A stretch of DNA of 64,000 nucleotides from Streptomyces sp. NRRL F-525 (GCF_000716605.1 NZ_JNXE01000005.1:310001-374000), one strand, 5' to 3'; counted from the first letter of the stretch, positions 33,759-44,145 are shown. The notes: generated by a model from the sequence alone, not told the origin. Translations and numbers: made by a program.

Positions 33759-34736
33759 GTGAACGTCAAGACCCGCCTGCGTATCGGTGCCGGTGTCGGA
33801 GCGGTCGCCCTCGGCCTCGGAGCCCTGGCCGCCCCCGCCTACGCGGACCCCGGCTCGGCCACCGACTACCGTCAGCTCGCCGGTGTCGGCTCCGACACCA
33901 CCCAGGACGTCGTGAACGCCCTGGGCGACGCGATCACGAACAGCAGCGGCAAGGTCATCGCCTCGTGGAACGCCACCGGCACGACCCCGATCACGACCAA
34001 GGCGACCGGCAGTTGCACGATCCCGCGTCCCGACGGCTCCGGCGCCGGCATCACGGCCCTCAACGCCGCCGTCGACGGCTCCACCGGCTGTGTGGACTTC
34101 GCCCGCTCCTCGCGCGGCCCGAACAACACCACCACCACGGACCTGACGTTCATCCCGTACGCCAAGGACGCGGTGTCCTGGGTCAAGCAGGACGGCAGCG
34201 CGCTGCCCGACAACCTGACGACCGCCCAGCTCAAGGCGATCTACGAGTGCACCCTGACCACGCTCAACGGCGTCACGCTGACCCCGATCCTGCCGCAGTC
34301 GGCCTCCGGCACCCGCGCCTTCTTCCTCAGCTCCATCGGGGTGACGGCCCCCGGCTCCTGCGTCACGTCCGACTCCACGATCCAGGAGAACGACGGCTCG
34401 GCCGTGGACAGCGCCGGTGACATCTTCCCGTACTCGGTGGCCCAGTACACCGCCCAGGAGACCCTGGTCACGGACGACCGCCGTGGCTCCGCGGTGCTCG
34501 GCTCCGTCAACGGAGTCGGCGCGCGCAACGACGACCTCACGCTGAACCTGGACTTCCCCTACCTGCGGAACGTCTACAACGTCGTCCCGACCGCCAAGCT
34601 GTCGGACTCCCTGATCGCGGCCACCTTCGTGGGCACCGGCTCCGCGGTCTGCCAGAACACCTCCACCATCACCGACTACGGCTTCGGCGCCCTCGGCACC
34701 GACTGCGGCAGCACGACCCTCAAGGGCGAGAGCTGA
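33759..34736 (+). CDS. Secreted phosphate-binding-like protein
   Basis: 325 residues from GTG 33759 with GGAGGA (33745-33750). Signal peptide RLRIGAGVGAVALGLGALAAPAYA, then a PBP-like domain: LAGVGSDTTQDVVNALGDAI, GCVDFARSSRGP and SASGTRAFF occupy the positions of the PstS phosphate loops. No membrane anchor or sorting motif, so it should be freely secreted. It is flanked by terminators and so is probably its own transcription unit. Third binding-type protein of the cluster. Confidence 0.8.
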   Translation: MNVKTRLRIGAGVGAVALGLGALAAPAYADPGSATDYRQLAGVGSDTTQDVVNALGDAITNSSGKVIASWNATGTTPITTKATGSCTIPRPDGSGAGITALNAAVDGSTGCVDFARSSRGPNNTTTTDLTFIPYAKDAVSWVKQDGSALPDNLTTAQLKAIYECTLTTLNGVTLTPILPQSASGTRAFFLSSIGVTAPGSCVTSDSTIQENDGSAVDSAGDIFPYSVAQYTAQETLVTDDRRGSAVLGSVNGVGARNDDLTLNLDFPYLRNVYNVVPTAKLSDSLIAATFVGTGSAVCQNTSTITDYGFGALGTDCGSTTLKGES

Positions 34737-34759
34737 GCACCGTCCAGTAGCCGCGCACC

Positions 34760-34787
34760 GGCCGGGCACCCCCGTGGGTGCCCGGCC
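34760..34787 (+). terminator. Terminator after 33759 gene
   Basis: GGCCGGGCACCC (34760-34771) pairs perfectly with GGGTGCCCGGCC (34776-34787), a 12-bp stem with a CCGT tetraloop. Confidence 0.8.
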
Positions 34788-34835
34788 CTGTCGGCGTATT
34801 CATCCACGACCCGAACCCCGTGGGGGGACCACCAC

Positions 34836-36515
34836 ATGACTCACCGTCTCGCACACCTCAGATCCCCAGTGGCCCTGTTGAGCTGCTGCGCGCTGCTGTT
34901 CGCCGCCCTGGCCGGGGTCCTCGCCCTCTCGGGTCGGGCACAAGCGGCCACGACACTGGGCAAGTTCACGGTCGCACCGGCCACCGGCAGCATCTCGGAC
35001 AACCCCATGACCACCTCGGTCACGTCGAGCGCGGGCTGCCCGAACACCGCCCAGGTCACGGCCGTCCTCAAGGTGTACAAGCCGACCGACTCCGCCGTGC
35101 AGACCAACCTCGCCCAGAGCGTCACCAAGCCCCCGCTCGGCACCGCCCCCTTCACCGTGGACATGAAGGCGCTGGCCGGGACCACCGCGAAGAGCCTGGA
35201 GCAGGCGCTGCGGGTGTGGATCCCCGACGGGTCCCTCGACGGCACCTACACCCTGGGCCTGGGCTGCGGCGGCGGCACCACCGCCGACGGCTTCCTCGCC
35301 AAGGTCCGGGTCACGGGCACCAGTTGGGCCCTGCTCGAACAGCAGCCCACGTCCCTCGCCCTGACCGCGGCCTCCGGCGTCCAGGTCGGCGGCGACCTCA
35401 AGCTCACCGCCGCGGTGACCCCGGCCGCGGCCGGCTCCGTCGAGTTCAAGAACGGCGACACGTCGCTCGGTACGGCGGCGGTCGCGGACGGCAAGGCCGA
35501 ACTCACCGTCAAGGCACCGGCGATCGGCGGCCTCACGACGTACGGCGCCGTGTTCACCCCCACCGACCTCGACGCGTACGCCGGCTCCGAGGCCACCGTC
35601 ACCCCGACCGTCGACTACGCCATCTCCGCCAAGGACGCCGACGGCAAGGCCCTCGCGGCCGACCCCACGCTGGCCATCGGCCAGAAGGTGAAGGTCACCG
35701 TCCAGGGCTTCACGCCGGGGGCCACCGTGGGCGTGACCCTCACCGGTTCCAACGCGACCTACGCCGATGTGACCGCGGGTGCCGACGGGGCCGTCACGGA
35801 CTACGCGTTCACCGTGCCCGACGCCCTGCCCAACGGCGACCACGGCCTCCACTTCACCGAGAAATCGGGCGTGTTCGGGTCCTTCGCCTTCGTCAGCACC
35901 GACGCGGCCACCTCCAGCCCGAGCCCCAGCGACAACCCCGACCTCACCGTGACCGACGAGGACGGCACCGACCTCGGCACCGACCCGGCCCTCGAACCCG
36001 GCCAGAAGGTGAAGATCACCGCCCGGGGCTACACCGCGAGCGCCGCGGTCAAGGTCACCCTCGCCGACAGCGACGCGACCTTCACGGACGCCAAGGCCAA
36101 CTCGGCCGGAACCGTGGACAGTTACGCGTTCACCGTGCCGAGCGACATCGCCGACGGCGACCACACGCTGACGCTCGCCGAGGACGGGACCGACGGGCAC
36201 AGCGTTGCCTTCGCGTTCACGACCGGCGACGACTCCAGCGAATCCCCCTCGCCCACCCCGTCCGACACCACTTCCGGCGGCACGGACACCGGCGGCTCCA
36301 CGAGCGGCGGTTCGGACACGGGCGGCACGACGGGCGGTGACAGCGGCACCGGAACCGGTTCGGGCACCGGGTCCATGGCGGCCACCGGCACCGAGGCCGG
36401 CGCGATCGGCCTGGCCTCGCTGGCGTTCCTCGCCGCGGGTTCGGCGCTCGTCCTGCACATGCGCCGCAAGGGTCTGCTGACCTTCGGCACCGGCGACACC
36501 CCGCACCACCGCTGA
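34836..36515 (+). CDS. Ig-repeat surface protein with MAATG sortase-type signal
   Basis: 559 residues. Signal peptide to ~AQAATTL; an N-terminal domain with CysX; an Ig-like domain (GGDLKLTAAVTPAAAGSVEFKNGDTSLG); two ~95-residue tandem repeats containing GQKVKVTVQGFTPGA and GQKVKITARGYTASA, each with a YAFTVP segment; a Gly/Ser/Thr linker; then MAATG (514-518), a hydrophobic stretch and MRRKG. That order matches a class E-type (xAxTG) cell-wall sorting signal, although Met replaces Leu. Two sortase-fold proteins are encoded just downstream. Confidence 0.8.
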   Translation: MTHRLAHLRSPVALLSCCALLFAALAGVLALSGRAQAATTLGKFTVAPATGSISDNPMTTSVTSSAGCPNTAQVTAVLKVYKPTDSAVQTNLAQSVTKPPLGTAPFTVDMKALAGTTAKSLEQALRVWIPDGSLDGTYTLGLGCGGGTTADGFLAKVRVTGTSWALLEQQPTSLALTAASGVQVGGDLKLTAAVTPAAAGSVEFKNGDTSLGTAAVADGKAELTVKAPAIGGLTTYGAVFTPTDLDAYAGSEATVTPTVDYAISAKDADGKALAADPTLAIGQKVKVTVQGFTPGATVGVTLTGSNATYADVTAGADGAVTDYAFTVPDALPNGDHGLHFTEKSGVFGSFAFVSTDAATSSPSPSDNPDLTVTDEDGTDLGTDPALEPGQKVKITARGYTASAAVKVTLADSDATFTDAKANSAGTVDSYAFTVPSDIADGDHTLTLAEDGTDGHSVAFAFTTGDDSSESPSPTPSDTTSGGTDTGGSTSGGSDTGGTTGGDSGTGTGSGTGSMAATGTEAGAIGLASLAFLAAGSALVLHMRRKGLLTFGTGDTPHHR

Positions 36516-36577
36516 CCGGCCGGGCGGGTGGGGCCGGAGGCGTACACCGACACGCCCCCGCCCCACCCGGCCACCGC

Positions 36578-36613
36578 ACGAGACGCCGTACGAGACGCCG
36601 TACGAGACGCCGT
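36578..36613. repeat. Three tandem 12-bp repeats
   Basis: ACGAGACGCCGT three times in a row, ending ~40 bases before the GTG of the next gene. Possibly regulatory or slippage product. Confidence 0.6.
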
Positions 36614-36653
36614 ACGAAGGAAACCGTCCCGCTCGCTTCGAGGAGCGCACCCC

Positions 36654-37607
36654 GTGACCACGCTCGCCCCGCCCCCGGCCGGCGCGTCGGCGCCGACCGA
36701 CGGCCCGCCACCGCCCCCGCCGACCACGCAGCCGCGGCAGGAGACCCCGCGGCCCCCCGCCCGCCCCGGGCTCGCACTCGCCGGGGCGGCCCTGTGCGTC
36801 CTGGCCGCCGTGCTCCTCGGCTTCGCCGCGAACCTCACCGTCGTCGGCCACCTCCAGCACGCCCGGAACCAGCGGACCGCGTACGACGAACTCCGCAAGG
36901 AACTCGCCCTGGGCACCGCCCCCGTGGGCCAACGCGACTACGAGGGACGGATGTTGAAGCCGGGCGCGCCCGTCGCCCTGCTGCGCATTCCCGCCCTCGG
37001 CATCAAGGAGGTCGTCGCCGAGGGCACCACCTCCGAGGTCCTGATGTCGGGCCCGGGCCACCGCCGGGACACCCCGCTGCCCGGCCAGGCCGGCACGTCG
37101 GTGATCATGGGCCGCCAGTGGGGCTACGGCAGCCCCTTCCTCGACCTGCACAACCTGCCCGTCGGAACGGCCGTCGAGCTGACCACCGGCCAGACCAAGG
37201 CCGTCTACCAGGTCACCGGCATCCGCCGCGCCGGCGACCCGCTGCCCACCCCCATCGGCCAGGGACAGGGCCGGCTCACCCTGATCACCGCCACCGGCGG
37301 CCCGTACACCCCGAGCGGTGTGCTGCGGGTGGACGCCAGGCTGATCACCCCCGTGCAGGCCAACCCGCCGCGCGACCTGCGCGCCGGCTGGATATCCGCC
37401 TCCGAAGAGGCACTCGGTGGCGACGGCAGCGCCTGGCTCCGCGTCTTCCTCTGGTCCCAGGGCCTGTTGCTCGCCGCTCTGCTCGCGGTGGTCGCCCACC
37501 GGGTCTGGGGTCGCTGGCAGACCTGGATCTGCGCGGGTCCCCTGCTGCTCGCCCTGGGCCTCGCCGACTCCGGGGCCATCGTCTCCCTGCTGCCGAACCT
37601 CCTCTGA
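36654..37607 (+). CDS. Sortase-fold membrane protein lacking catalytic His and Cys
   Basis: 317 residues from GTG 36654 (AGGAG at 36641-36645). TM helix ~38-62, sortase-like domain (VALLRIPALGIKEVVAEGTTSE ... GPGHRRDTPLPGQAG ... VIMGRQWGYGSPF ... RLTLITATGG ... GVLRVDARL), then two more TM helices (about 262-285, 290-315). Compared with class E sortases (VIAGHR and TLTTCHP) the catalytic His is Arg154 and the nucleophile Cys is Ala213; the supporting Arg225 remains, 12 residues after. It is therefore predicted not to be a transpeptidase. The two C-terminal TM segments are also unusual. Confidence 0.78.
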   Translation: MTTLAPPPAGASAPTDGPPPPPPTTQPRQETPRPPARPGLALAGAALCVLAAVLLGFAANLTVVGHLQHARNQRTAYDELRKELALGTAPVGQRDYEGRMLKPGAPVALLRIPALGIKEVVAEGTTSEVLMSGPGHRRDTPLPGQAGTSVIMGRQWGYGSPFLDLHNLPVGTAVELTTGQTKAVYQVTGIRRAGDPLPTPIGQGQGRLTLITATGGPYTPSGVLRVDARLITPVQANPPRDLRAGWISASEEALGGDGSAWLRVFLWSQGLLLAALLAVVAHRVWGRWQTWICAGPLLLALGLADSGAIVSLLPNLL

Positions 37608-37642
37608 ACCACCCCACCCCGTACGGGAGTTGACCTCACCAC

Positions 37643-38472
<830 letters not shown>

Positions 38473-38476
<4 letters not shown>

Positions 38477-39210
38477 CGGCAGGGCCGGGAGCGAGGCGGC
38501 TGGTGGGCGTGGCGGCGGCGGTCCTGCTCGTGGCCGGGTGCGGGGCAGGGGCGCGGGCCACGGACACGGCGGCCGGACGACCGGCCACGACGACCGCCCC
38601 GGCCGCCCTCGCACCACCGGTGCCGCCCGCGCCCGCCCCGACGGCCTCCTCGGCCACTCCGCGCCCCCGTACACCGGCATCGGTCCCAGCCCTCCCGTCC
38701 ACCTCCGAGGCCCGGGTACCCGGCCCGGACCTCTCCCGGAAGACCCCGTCCGCCGCTCCCACCCGTACGCCCACGCGGTCCGCCGGCCCTGGCACCGACA
38801 CGGCGACGACCGGCCGCCCCACCGTCACCACGATCCGGATCGGCGGCTGGTCCTCGACCGTGGTCCGGGGCGACCAGGCGGAGGTCGACGCGTGTCGGCA
38901 CGCCGTGCAGTGGACGGGCCCCGCGATCGGCACCGAGGACGGCTACGAACTGCGGACCGTGGTGATCGTCGGCCACGACTACTGCCGCTTCGACCGCTTC
39001 GCCACGCTGCCCGTCGGCACCAGGGTCGACATCAGTACCCCGCGCGGGAGTTGGACGTACAAGGTCTACGCCCACTACGTCACCCCGGGCCGGGGCGTCC
39101 CGGCGGCGGGCCTCTACTGGGGCGACCTCACCCTCCAGTCCTGCGTGGGACCGGACACGGGGTTCAGTTACCTGATGCGTGTCCCGGTGAATCCGGGGGA
39201 GCCGGGCTGA
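38473..39210 (+). CDS. Lipoprotein with intact sortase-like catalytic residues
   Basis: 245 residues, overlapping the pstB stop (ATGA). A signal peptide ends in lipobox LVAGC (Cys23), followed by a ~85-residue Pro/Thr/Ala linker. The C-terminal domain resembles sortase: VVIVGHDYC (His168), [11 protein letters not shown] (Cys224, as in TLxTC) and LMR (Arg236). Spacing His-Cys 56 and Cys-Arg 12 is close to classical sortases. Two further Cys (141, 171) may form a disulfide. Lipid anchoring of a sortase-like enzyme is unusual. Likely substrate: the MAATG protein; this is inference. Confidence 0.72.
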
Positions 39211-39222
39211 CGTGACGGTGTC

Positions 39223-40863
39223 TCAGATACCGGCCGCCGCCGACAGGTCCCGCTTGATCGTCGCGAGGGTCTCGGCGGCCTGGGCGCGGGCGGCCGGGAG
39301 GTCGGCGTGCGCGGCGACCGGCACCACGACCTCCAGGTAGCACTTCAGTTTGGGCTCGGTGCCGCTGGGCCGGACGATGACCCGGGCGCCGTCGAGGGTG
39401 TAGCGCAGGCCGTCCGTGGGGGGCAGCCTGTCGGTCCCCTCGTTCAGGTCCTCGGCCTTGGTGACGGCCAACCCGGCGAGCGCGGTGGGGGGTTGCTCGC
39501 GCAGCCGCCGCATGGCGTCCGCGATGACGGTCAAGTCCTCGACGCGGACGGAGAGTTGATCGGTGGCGTGCAGCCCGTGCTCCACGGCGAGATCGTCGAG
39601 GAGGTCGAGCAGATCGCGCCCCTCGGCCTTCAACTCCGAAGCCAGTTCGGTGATGAGGAGGGCGGCGGTGATGCCGTCCTTGTCGCGCACGCCGTCCGGG
39701 TCCACGCAGTAGCCGAGGGCTTCCTCGTAGCCGTAGCGAAGGCCCTCCACCCGGGCGATCCACTTGAAGCCGGTGAGGGTCTCTTCGTAGGGGAGACCCG
39801 CCTTCTCGGCGATACGGCCGAGGAGGGACGAGGAGACGATCGACTCGGCGAAGGTGCCCTGGGCGCCGCGCCGGACGAGGTGGGCGGCGAGGAGGGAGCC
39901 GACCTCGTCGCCGCGGAGCATGCGCCAATCGCCGTCCGCTTTCACGGCCGCGGCGCAGCGGTCGGCGTCAGGGTCGTTGGCGATGATCAGGTCGGGGTCC
40001 GTGGCGCGGGCCTGTGCGAAGGCGAGGTCCATCGCGCCGGGCTCCTCCGGGTTGGGGAACGCGACGGTCGGGAAGTCCGGGTCGGGCTCGGCCTGTTCGG
40101 CGACGAGCACAGGCTCGGGGAAACCGGCCCGCGCGAACGCGGCCAGCAGCACGTCCTTGCCGACGCCGTGCATCGCCGTGTAGACGGTGCGGGCGGTACG
40201 GGGGGAGTCCGGGGCGAGGACGGCGTCGGTGCGGGCGAGGTAGGCGTCGAGGACGGCGTCGTCGAGGGTTTCCCAGCCGGTGTCCGGACGGGCCACGTCG
40301 TGCAGGGAGTTGACAGCCTCGATCTCGGCGGCGATCTCCGCGTCGGCCGGGGGCACGATCTGGGAGCCGTCGCCGAGGTAGACCTTGTAACCGTTGTCCC
40401 GGGGCGGGTTGTGGCTGGCGGTGACCTCGACGCCCGCGATCGCGCCCAAGTGCCGTATGGCGAAGGCGAGTACGGGGGTGGGGAGGGGGCGGGGCAGTAC
40501 GGCGGCCTTGAGTCCCGCGCCGACCATCACGGCGGCGGTGTCGCGGGCGAAGTCGGCCGACTTGTGGCGGGCGTCGTAGCCGATGACGACGGTTCCGGTC
40601 CCGTCGGTGTGGCCGTTCGCCTTCAGGTACGCGGCGAGTCCGGCGGCGGCCCGGATGACGACCGCGCGGTTCATCCGCATGGGCCCGGCGCCGAGTTCGC
40701 CCCGCAGGCCGGCGGTGCCGAACTGAAGCGTGCCGCTGAAGCGCTCGGCGAGCTCGGCGACGTCCCCTGCGTCGATGAGCTTGGCGAGCTCGTCACGGGT
40801 GTCCGCGTCGGGGTCCTCGGCGAGCCAGGTCCTGGCCCGCGCGATGAGTTCGTCGTCGTGCAC
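39223..40863 (-). CDS. Phosphohexo/pentomutase (alpha-D-phosphomutase family)
   Basis: 546 residues. The phospho-Ser loop is VTASHNPPRDNGYKVY (catalytic Ser), the metal loop is NDPDADR, and the sugar loop GDEVGSLLAAHL and C-terminal RPSGTEPKLKCYLE are intact. Family members interconvert hexose or pentose 1- and 6/5-phosphates. Its place 78 bases downstream of punA suggests it turns (deoxy)ribose 1-phosphate into the 5-phosphate, filling the DeoB role between PunA/DeoA and DeoC; phosphomannomutase or phosphoglucomutase activity cannot be excluded. Confidence 0.88.
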   Translation of the reverse strand: MHDDELIARARTWLAEDPDADTRDELAKLIDAGDVAELAERFSGTLQFGTAGLRGELGAGPMRMNRAVVIRAAAGLAAYLKANGHTDGTGTVVIGYDARHKSADFARDTAAVMVGAGLKAAVLPRPLPTPVLAFAIRHLGAIAGVEVTASHNPPRDNGYKVYLGDGSQIVPPADAEIAAEIEAVNSLHDVARPDTGWETLDDAVLDAYLARTDAVLAPDSPRTARTVYTAMHGVGKDVLLAAFARAGFPEPVLVAEQAEPDPDFPTVAFPNPEEPGAMDLAFAQARATDPDLIIANDPDADRCAAAVKADGDWRMLRGDEVGSLLAAHLVRRGAQGTFAESIVSSSLLGRIAEKAGLPYEETLTGFKWIARVEGLRYGYEEALGYCVDPDGVRDKDGITAALLITELASELKAEGRDLLDLLDDLAVEHGLHATDQLSVRVEDLTVIADAMRRLREQPPTALAGLAVTKAEDLNEGTDRLPPTDGLRYTLDGARVIVRPSGTEPKLKCYLEVVVPVAAHADLPAARAQAAETLATIKRDLSAAAGI

Positions 40864-40941
40864 GTCGGGGCAACCTCTCGTGGGGTATGTCGGTTTTACG
40901 TCAGCGGGTTCCAGGGGGCGGGAGCCCCCTGGGGACGGTGC

Positions 40942-41766
40942 TTACAACCGCCCGAGCACCTGGGCCAGCAGGGAGCCCATCTGCGTGGCGGAATCCCGGC
41001 CCGCCTGGAGGACTTCCTCGTGGTTCAGGGGCTCGCCCGTCATACCCGCGGCGAGGTTCGTCACCAGGGAGATACCCAGCACCTCCGCACCGGCCTCACG
41101 CGCGGCGATCGCTTCCAGCACCGTGGACATGCCCACCAGGTCCGCCCCGATCACCCGGGCCATGCGGATCTCGGCCGGAGTCTCGTAGTGCGGCCCGGGG
41201 AACTGGGCGTAGACACCCTCCTCCAGCGCCGGGTCGATCTCCTTGCACAGGGCGCGCAGCCGAGGCGAGTACAGATCGGTGAGGTCGACGAAATTGGCGC
41301 CGACGATGGGGGACGTGGCGGTGAGGTTGATGTGGTCGCTGATCAGCACGGGCTGGCCGGGCCGCATGCCCTCGCGGAGCCCCCCGCAGCCGTTGGTCAG
41401 CACGATGGTCTTGCAGCCGGCGGCGACGGCGGTACGCACGCCGTGCGCGACGGCGGCGACCCCGCGGCCCTCGTAGTAGTGGGTACGCCCGAGAAAGACC
41501 AGCGCGCGCTTGTCACCGATCCCGTACGAGCGGATGCGACCGCCGTGGCCCTCGACGGCCGGCGGCGGGAAACCGGGCAGCTCGGTGACGGGGAAGTCGG
41601 CCTCGGGTACGCCGAGCGCGTCGACGGCCGGTCCCCAGCCGGAGCCCATCACAAGGGCGACGTCGTGGGTCTCGGCGCCCGTCAGTTCGCGCAGGCGCGT
41701 GGCGGCGGCGTCAGCGGCGGCATGGGGGTCGCCCTGGATGTCGTCCGGAAGAAGAGATGCGTTCAC
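40942..41766 (-). CDS. punA: Purine nucleoside phosphorylase
   Basis: 274 residues, the trimeric class. Phosphate and base motifs: [48 protein letters not shown] and [30 protein letters not shown]. Cleaves inosine/guanosine (and deoxy forms) with phosphate. GTG 41766 lies seven bases after TACGCT (leaderless); an upstream start at 41817 would run through the operator. Receives inosine made by add. Confidence 0.93.
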   Translation of the reverse strand: MNASLLPDDIQGDPHAAADAAATRLRELTGAETHDVALVMGSGWGPAVDALGVPEADFPVTELPGFPPPAVEGHGGRIRSYGIGDKRALVFLGRTHYYEGRGVAAVAHGVRTAVAAGCKTIVLTNGCGGLREGMRPGQPVLISDHINLTATSPIVGANFVDLTDLYSPRLRALCKEIDPALEEGVYAQFPGPHYETPAEIRMARVIGADLVGMSTVLEAIAAREAGAEVLGISLVTNLAAGMTGEPLNHEEVLQAGRDSATQMGSLLAQVLGRL

Positions 41767-41773
41767 GCGGATG

Positions 41774-41803
41774 AGCGTAGCTGGTCTGGGCCTACGCGCG
41801 TAG
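41774..41803 (-). promoter_or_regulatory. punA operator CTACGCGCGTAG and leaderless -10
   Basis: The same perfect palindrome as for add and deoC (41792-41803), 12 bases before TACGCT (41774-41779), itself seven bases before GTG. Confidence 0.75.
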
Positions 41804-41883
41804 ATGACAGAGCGCACGGGATGGCGATCGTTGTCTTGTCGTTTCCAACGAGACCTGTGACGGGCGTTATGTGTGGGAAGCCC

Positions 41884-42321
41884 TCAGCAGGGCCGCTTCC
41901 GCAGCTCCATCACATAGTCGTGCGGGGCGCCCGCGGACTCGGCGGCATCGGCGAGCTCACCGAGATAACGGGCGGACGGGAGCCCTCCCTCGTACCCGTT
42001 CAGCACGTACACCCAAGCGGGTTCCTCGCCCTCCAGCGTGTGCACCCGCACCCGCATCCGGCGGTAGACGTCGAGGCCGACGCCCTCCCACCGGTCCATG
42101 GAGTCCTCGTCGGGCGGCGCGATCTCGTACAGCGCGACGAAGACCTGGGAGCGCGGGGCCTCCACGATCGTCGCGAGCGCGCCCTCCCAGCCCATGTGCT
42201 CGCCGCCGAAGGTCAGCCGCCACCCGTTCAGCCAGCCCGTGGCGCGCAACGGCGAGTGCGGGGCGCGGCGGGTCATCAGCCGCGCGTCGAGATTGCCGGC
42301 GTACGCGGCGTAGAGCGACAT
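41884..42321 (-). CDS. Gamma-glutamylcyclotransferase-like protein
   Basis: 145 residues from ATG 42321. Begins MSLYAAYAGNLDARLM, the family signature (Y-x-Y-G-S-N-L, here AYAGNLD), with GWRLTFGGEHMGWEGALATIVEAP holding the probable catalytic Glu, and VYVLNGYEGG. Such proteins form pyroglutamate from gamma-glutamyl amines or peptides; actinobacterial members are mostly uncharacterised. Upstream start at 42348 rejected: the extension has no family match. Confidence 0.75.
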   Translation of the reverse strand: MSLYAAYAGNLDARLMTRRAPHSPLRATGWLNGWRLTFGGEHMGWEGALATIVEAPRSQVFVALYEIAPPDEDSMDRWEGVGLDVYRRMRVRVHTLEGEEPAWVYVLNGYEGGLPSARYLGELADAAESAGAPHDYVMELRKRPC

Positions 42322-42541
42322 GCTTCGAGAGTACGGCAGCGAAACCACCCGTCACTCCCGTAACCGGCGGTACCGGCACCGCCGCCGCGAGTGCCGCCCG
42401 CCACCCAGGGCACCTTCCGCAGGCTGTGTCTTTTTCTAACCGGTTATCTGAGGTGAAGGTGGTTAGTTTTGCCCCCGGCTTCCTGGGACCCCCCGTGCCC
42501 CCGGGCGGAAGCACCTTGAAGCGTGCGGGACAATGGGGTAC

Positions 42542-43981
42542 GTGACTCGGATCGTGATCATCGGTGGCGGACCCGGCGGCTATGAAGCGGCGCTGGTGGC
42601 AGCGCAGCTCGGCGCGGAGGTGACCGTCGTCGACTGCGACGGTCTGGGCGGGGCGTCGGTACTGACCGACTGCGTCCCGTCGAAGACCCTTATCGCGACG
42701 GCCGAGGTGATGACCACCTTCGACTCGTCGTACGAGGAACTCGGCATCATCGTCGCCGACGACACCCCACCGCTGGAACAGGCGGCCCGGGTCGTCGGCG
42801 TGGACCTCGGCAAGGTCAACCGCCGTGTGAAGCGCCTCGCGCTCGCCCAGTCGCACGACATCACCGCCTCCGTGACCCGGGCCGGCGCCCGCGTCATGCG
42901 CGGCCGGGGCCGGCTCGACGGCATGCAGGCCATCGACGGTTCCCGCAAGGTCGTCGTGAAGGCGGCCGACGGCACCGAGGAGACCCTCGTCGCCGACGCC
43001 GTCCTCATCGCGACCGGCGGCCACCCCCGCGAGCTGGACGACGCCCGCCCGGACGGCGAGCGCATCCTGAACTGGACCCAGGTCTACGACCTCACCGAAC
43101 TCCCCGAAGAGCTGATCGTGGTCGGCTCCGGTGTCACGGGTGCCGAGTTCGCCGGCGCCTACCAGGCCCTCGGCTCCAAGGTCACCCTCGTGTCGTCCCG
43201 CGACCGGGTCCTCCCCGGAGAGGACCCGGACGCAGCCGCCGTACTCGAAGACGTCTTCCGGCGCCGCGGCATGAACGTCATGGCCCGCTCGCGCGCCCAG
43301 TCCGCCAAGCGCGTCGGCGACAAGGTCGAGGTCGTCCTCGCCGACGGCCGCGTCATCACCGGCTCGCACTGCCTCATGGCCGTCGGCGCCATCCCGAACT
43401 CCGAGGGCATGGGCCTGGAGGAGGCGGGCGTCAGGCTCCGCGACTCGGGCCACATCTGGACCGACAAGGTCTCCCGTACGACCGCTCCTGGCGTGTACGC
43501 CGCCGGTGACGTGACCGGCATCTTCGCGCTCGCCTCGGTGGCCGCGATGCAGGGCCGTATCGCGATGTACCACTTCCTGGGCGACGCGGTGGCCCCGCTG
43601 AACCTGAAGACGGTGTCGTCGAACGTCTTCACCGACCCCGAGATCGCCACGGTCGGCTACTCCCAGGCCGACGTAGACGGCGGCAAGATCGACGCCCGCG
43701 TGGTCAAGCTCCCCCTCCTCCGCAACCCGCGCGCGAAGATGCAGGGCATCCGGGACGGCTTCGTCAAGATCTTCTGCCGCCCGGGCACCGGCATCATCGT
43801 CGGCGGTGTGGTCGTGGCGCCTCGCGCCTCGGAACTGATCCACCCCATCTCGATCGCCGTCGACAACAACCTGACGGTCGAACAGATCGCGAACGCCTTC
43901 ACCGTCTACCCGTCTCTTTCGGGCTCGATCGCCGAGGTGGCCCGCCAGCTCCACACGCGGAAGGCGACGGGCGAAGTCTGA
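42542..43981 (+). CDS. lpdA: NAD(P)H-quinone reductase, LpdA type (non-disulfide)
   Basis: 479 residues, two-dinucleotide-binding flavoprotein of the dihydrolipoamide dehydrogenase fold. FAD motif IVIIGGGPGGYEAA, GLGGASVLTDCVPSKTLI at the redox-centre position with only the second Cys, so no dithiol/disulfide pair; NAD(P) motif VVGSGVTGAEFAGAY; FAD loop VYAAGDVTG. Resembles mycobacterial LpdA, a quinone reductase, rather than a true Lpd. GTG 42542 fits a leaderless start; ATG 42533 is three codons upstream. Confidence 0.85.
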   Translation: MTRIVIIGGGPGGYEAALVAAQLGAEVTVVDCDGLGGASVLTDCVPSKTLIATAEVMTTFDSSYEELGIIVADDTPPLEQAARVVGVDLGKVNRRVKRLALAQSHDITASVTRAGARVMRGRGRLDGMQAIDGSRKVVVKAADGTEETLVADAVLIATGGHPRELDDARPDGERILNWTQVYDLTELPEELIVVGSGVTGAEFAGAYQALGSKVTLVSSRDRVLPGEDPDAAAVLEDVFRRRGMNVMARSRAQSAKRVGDKVEVVLADGRVITGSHCLMAVGAIPNSEGMGLEEAGVRLRDSGHIWTDKVSRTTAPGVYAAGDVTGIFALASVAAMQGRIAMYHFLGDAVAPLNLKTVSSNVFTDPEIATVGYSQADVDGGKIDARVVKLPLLRNPRAKMQGIRDGFVKIFCRPGTGIIVGGVVVAPRASELIHPISIAVDNNLTVEQIANAFTVYPSLSGSIAEVARQLHTRKATGEV

Positions 43982-44145
43982 GCCGAAACGGACTCCCCGC
44001 TGGTCACGGGGAGTTGTCGACCATTCGGGCGGCATAGGCGGCGAGACTAGGCCCTATACCACTTCCGGTCCCGCTGTACGAACAACTTCCGTTATTCGGC
44101 GCAAACACCTGAAAGCAGACGGTCGTTGGGGTTACTGTCAGTTTC

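Noticed and set aside
36578..36613. CRISPR-like array
   Set aside because: Three perfect 12-bp tandem units without spacers; a simple tandem repeat.
34800..37499. Minus-strand open frame of 899 codons
   Set aside because: Antisense to the Ig-repeat and sortase-fold genes; no coherent domain.
39307..42363. Plus-strand open frame of 1018 codons
   Set aside because: Antisense shadow of the phosphomutase and punA genes, spanning their promoters.
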